From Ancylobacter sp. TS-1 (lineage in GTDB: Bacteria > Pseudomonadota > Alphaproteobacteria > Rhizobiales > Xanthobacteraceae): 64,000 nucleotides of DNA. The position numbers and the translations under genes were made by a program. The DNA lies in assembly GCF_009223885.1 (NCBI RefSeq), contig NZ_CP045144.1:2530001-2594000 (forward strand), in the 5' to 3' direction. Shown one piece after another: positions 62,112-64,000 of the stretch; the first letter of the stretch is position 1; every line of letters starts with the position of its first letter. The notes under the pieces were generated by a model. That model was not told the DNA's origin. It saw nothing but the letters and a program-made list of their open reading frames with translations, and did no database searches.

Positions 62112-63173
62112 ATGACCGAAAAACGCATCGTCCGCGTCGGCGCGGTGCAGATCGCCCCGTCCCTCGACAGCCTGGAGGGCACGCTCACCCGCGTGCTCGC
62201 CGCGCTGGAGGAGGCGGCGGGCAAGGGCGCGAGCCTCGTGGCGTTCCCCGAGACCTTCCTGCCCTGGTACCCCTATTTCTCCTTCATCCTGCCCCCCGTT
62301 CTCACCGGGGCCGAGCATATGCGGCTCTATGAGAACGCCGTCGCCGTGCCCGGCCCGGTGACGCAGGCGATCTCCGCCGCCGCCCGAAGGCTCGGCGTGG
62401 TCGTGGTGCTGGGGGTCAACGAGCGCGACCACGGCTCGCTCTACAACGCCCAGCTGATCTTCGACGCCGACGGCACGCTGCTTCTCAAGCGCCGCAAGAT
62501 CACCCCGACCTTCCATGAGCGGATGATCTGGGGCCAGGGCGACGGCGCCGGCATCCGCGCCGTCGACACCGCCGTCGGCAAGGTCGGCGCGCTCGCCTGC
62601 TGGGAGCACTACAACCCGCTCGCCCGCTACGCGCTGATGGCCCAGCACGAGGAAATCCACGTCGCCCAGTTCCCCGGCGCGCTGGTGGGGCCGATCTTCG
62701 CCGAGCAGATCGAGGTGACGATCCGCCACCACGCGCTGGAATCGGGCTGCTTCGTCGTCAACTCGACCGGCTGGCTCACCGAGGAACAGGTCGCGCGCAT
62801 CTGCCCCGACGAGAAGCTGCGCCGCGCGCTCACCGGCGGCTGCATGACGGCGATCGTCTCGCCGGAAGGCAGCCATGTCGTGCCCCCGCTCACCTCGGGC
62901 GAGGGCATCCTGATCGCCGATCTCGACATGGCGCTCATCACCAAGCGCAAGCGGATGATGGATTCGGTCGGCCATTACGCCCGCCCGGAACTGCTCAGCC
63001 TCAACCACGACACCCGCCCGGCCGTGCCCGTCCACACCCACGCCGGGGTCCCCTTCCCCGTCCAGACAGGGAGCGTTTCCGATGAAGCCGATGGATCTCG
63101 CGAGCGAATTGCGGCCGCTGCCGACGGAACATCTGATCAACGAGTTGCAGTCCTACGGGGTGCGGCTGGTTGA
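62112..63173 (+). CDS. nitC: Nit6803-type nitrilase of the Nit1C cluster
   Basis: 353 residues. Highly similar in layout to the Synechocystis nitrilase Nit6803: catalytic Glu in [16 protein letters not shown], Lys in [22 protein letters not shown], Cys in [23 protein letters not shown], plus [10 protein letters not shown] and [18 protein letters not shown]. In Nit1C bacteria this enzyme is needed for growth on cyanide as nitrogen source; it can also hydrolyse other nitriles. GGGAGG before ATG 62112. The last ~30 residues overlap the next gene by 92 bases and are not conserved. Confidence 0.92.
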   Translation: MTEKRIVRVGAVQIAPSLDSLEGTLTRVLAALEEAAGKGASLVAFPETFLPWYPYFSFILPPVLTGAEHMRLYENAVAVPGPVTQAISAAARRLGVVVVLGVNERDHGSLYNAQLIFDADGTLLLKRRKITPTFHERMIWGQGDGAGIRAVDTAVGKVGALACWEHYNPLARYALMAQHEEIHVAQFPGALVGPIFAEQIEVTIRHHALESGCFVVNSTGWLTEEQVARICPDEKLRRALTGGCMTAIVSPEGSHVVPPLTSGEGILIADLDMALITKRKRMMDSVGHYARPELLSLNHDTRPAVPVHTHAGVPFPVQTGSVSDEADGSRERIAAAADGTSDQRVAVLRGAAG

Positions 63174-64000
63174 CCCGAAGGCCGGCGCGGATTCGCGCCG
63201 GGGCGGCGCCGGTCCCTCCGACCACAAGGCGATGACCATTGACGGCATGACGGTGATGGTGCCGGTGCACACCGCGCCGGCCTTCGAGAGCCCGTATCTG
63301 GTCGAGAAGCCCGACGCCTATGGCCGGAGCCGCATCAGCCGCGACGGGCTGGTGCTGGGGGAGGTGTCGTTTCCGCTCCAGCCGAAATTCTACGGGCTCT
63401 CGACGGCGGACGGCATTCCCTATTCCAAGATCGCCGTGCTGCACGGGCGCGACGTGCTGGCGACCACCGTTCTCCAGACCTGCATCCGCTACCAGAGCCG
63501 CACCAAGACCTGCCAGTTCTGCGCCATCGGCCAGTCGCTCGCCGCCGGCCGCACCATCGAGCGCAAGACCCCGGCCCAGCTCGCCGAAGTGGCGAAGGCC
63601 GCCGTCGAGCTGGATGGCGTCAAGCACATGGTGATGACCACCGGCACCCCGCCCGGCAAGGACCGCGGCGCGGCGCTGCTCACGGAGAGCGCGGCGGCGG
63701 TGAAGGCGGCGGTGAACCTGCCGATCCAGGTGCAGTGCGAGCCGCCCGATGACGACGCGTGGTTTTCCCGCATGTTCGCGGCCGGCGCCGACGCGCTCGG
63801 CATGCATCTGGAAGCCTGCACCGAAGAGGTGCGTCAACGCATCATGCCCGGCAAGGCGCAGGTCTCGGTGGAGCGCTATTTCGAGGCGTTTGCCGCCGCC
63901 GTGCCGGTGTTCGGGCGCGGGCAGGTCTCGACCTATATTCTCGCCGGGCTCGGCGACACGCGCGACGACATCCTCGCCGTCTGCGACCGGCTGACGAAGA
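63082..64000 (+). CDS. MSMEG_0568 family radical SAM protein, 5' part
   Basis: Frame open to the window edge, so the C-terminus is missing; ~306 residues are visible. Start ATG 63082 with GGGAGCG upstream. The radical-SAM-like cysteines are in [20 protein letters not shown] (Cys residues in an unusual spaced arrangement), followed by [19 protein letters not shown] and [12 protein letters not shown]. This family is a fixed member of Nit1C clusters (nitD). The substrate is unknown. It overlaps the nitrilase gene by 92 bases in another frame. Confidence 0.85.
   Translation, partial: MKPMDLASELRPLPTEHLINELQSYGVRLVDPKAGADSRRGGAGPSDHKAMTIDGMTVMVPVHTAPAFESPYLVEKPDAYGRSRISRDGLVLGEVSFPLQPKFYGLSTADGIPYSKIAVLHGRDVLATTVLQTCIRYQSRTKTCQFCAIGQSLAAGRTIERKTPAQLAEVAKAAVELDGVKHMVMTTGTPPGKDRGAALLTESAAAVKAAVNLPIQVQCEPPDDDAWFSRMFAAGADALGMHLEACTEEVRQRIMPGKAQVSVERYFEAFAAAVPVFGRGQVSTYILAGLGDTRDDILAVCDRLTK

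Overview
The window is 64 kb of very GC-rich bacterial chromosome (GC/C third positions almost throughout). It reads as an alphaproteobacterium of the order Hyphomicrobiales, most like the Xanthobacteraceae (Ancylobacter/Starkeya/Xanthobacter relatives). This is inferred from the conserved housekeeping block at 42.3-53.6 kb (M48 protease, RpoH-type sigma, CarD, FdxA, S4-domain protein, SUV3-like helicase, rpmB), from the many TTT, LivJ and NitT-type transporters, and from the NrsF-ECF sigma pairs. No species can be named from the sequence alone. I see no insertion sequence, phage or CRISPR array.

Layout. 1-573: 3' end of a YVTN beta-propeller protein. 632-9058: short-chain amide uptake and hydrolysis locus. 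It holds the AmiC sensor, the AmiR ANTAR antiterminator, a nitrilase-fold amidase behind a leader with an ANTAR hexaloop hairpin and an intrinsic terminator, then a LivJ/HM-G/F type ABC transporter with a permease-ATPase fusion, and a DUF1028 protein. 9089-11318: TetR regulator divergent from a GST-SDR pair. 11346-15442: ECF sigma/NrsF anti-sigma pair divergent from a bufferin (copper-buffering RiPP) operon bufA-bufB-bufC-DoxX. 15479-25034: TetR regulator and an eight- to nine-gene operon with a NitT/TauT transporter, a flavin monooxygenase, a DUF1116 (AllG-like) protein, a [2Fe-2S] ferredoxin, an FAD/NAD(P) protein, RidA and a ferredoxin reductase. This is the best candidate in the window for an undescribed catabolic system. 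25069-27263: second ECF sigma/NrsF pair divergent from a Tat-exported alpha/beta hydrolase. 27260-33967: SDR, AraC regulator and a ThDP decarboxylase - CocE hydrolase - cupin - phenolic acid decarboxylase group. tRNA-Ser(CGA) and a GGDEF-EAL protein follow. 37178-41992: tctC-B-A tripartite transporter with an aminopeptidase-T-like enzyme and a GntR regulator. 42.3-53.6 kb: housekeeping block with tRNA-Arg(CCU). 53.6-61.1 kb: assorted envelope, redox and metabolic genes. 61.4-64.0 kb: start of a Nit1C-type nitrilase cluster (running off the window) behind a textbook sigma-54 promoter.

Regulation is unusually readable. Four copies of GTAACG-N16-CG(T/A)A lie exactly in front of the two ECF sigma operons and their two divergent target genes. 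NemR-like TAGAAC-N4-GT boxes lie in two TetR/ECF intergenic regions. A 21-bp inverted repeat lies before the NitT operon. The amidase leader carries ANTAR-type antitermination signals, and the nitrilase cluster has a -24/-12 promoter. Together these point to an organism equipped for nitrogen scavenging (amides, nitriles/cyanide, an unidentified N-compound), copper stress and aromatic acid use.
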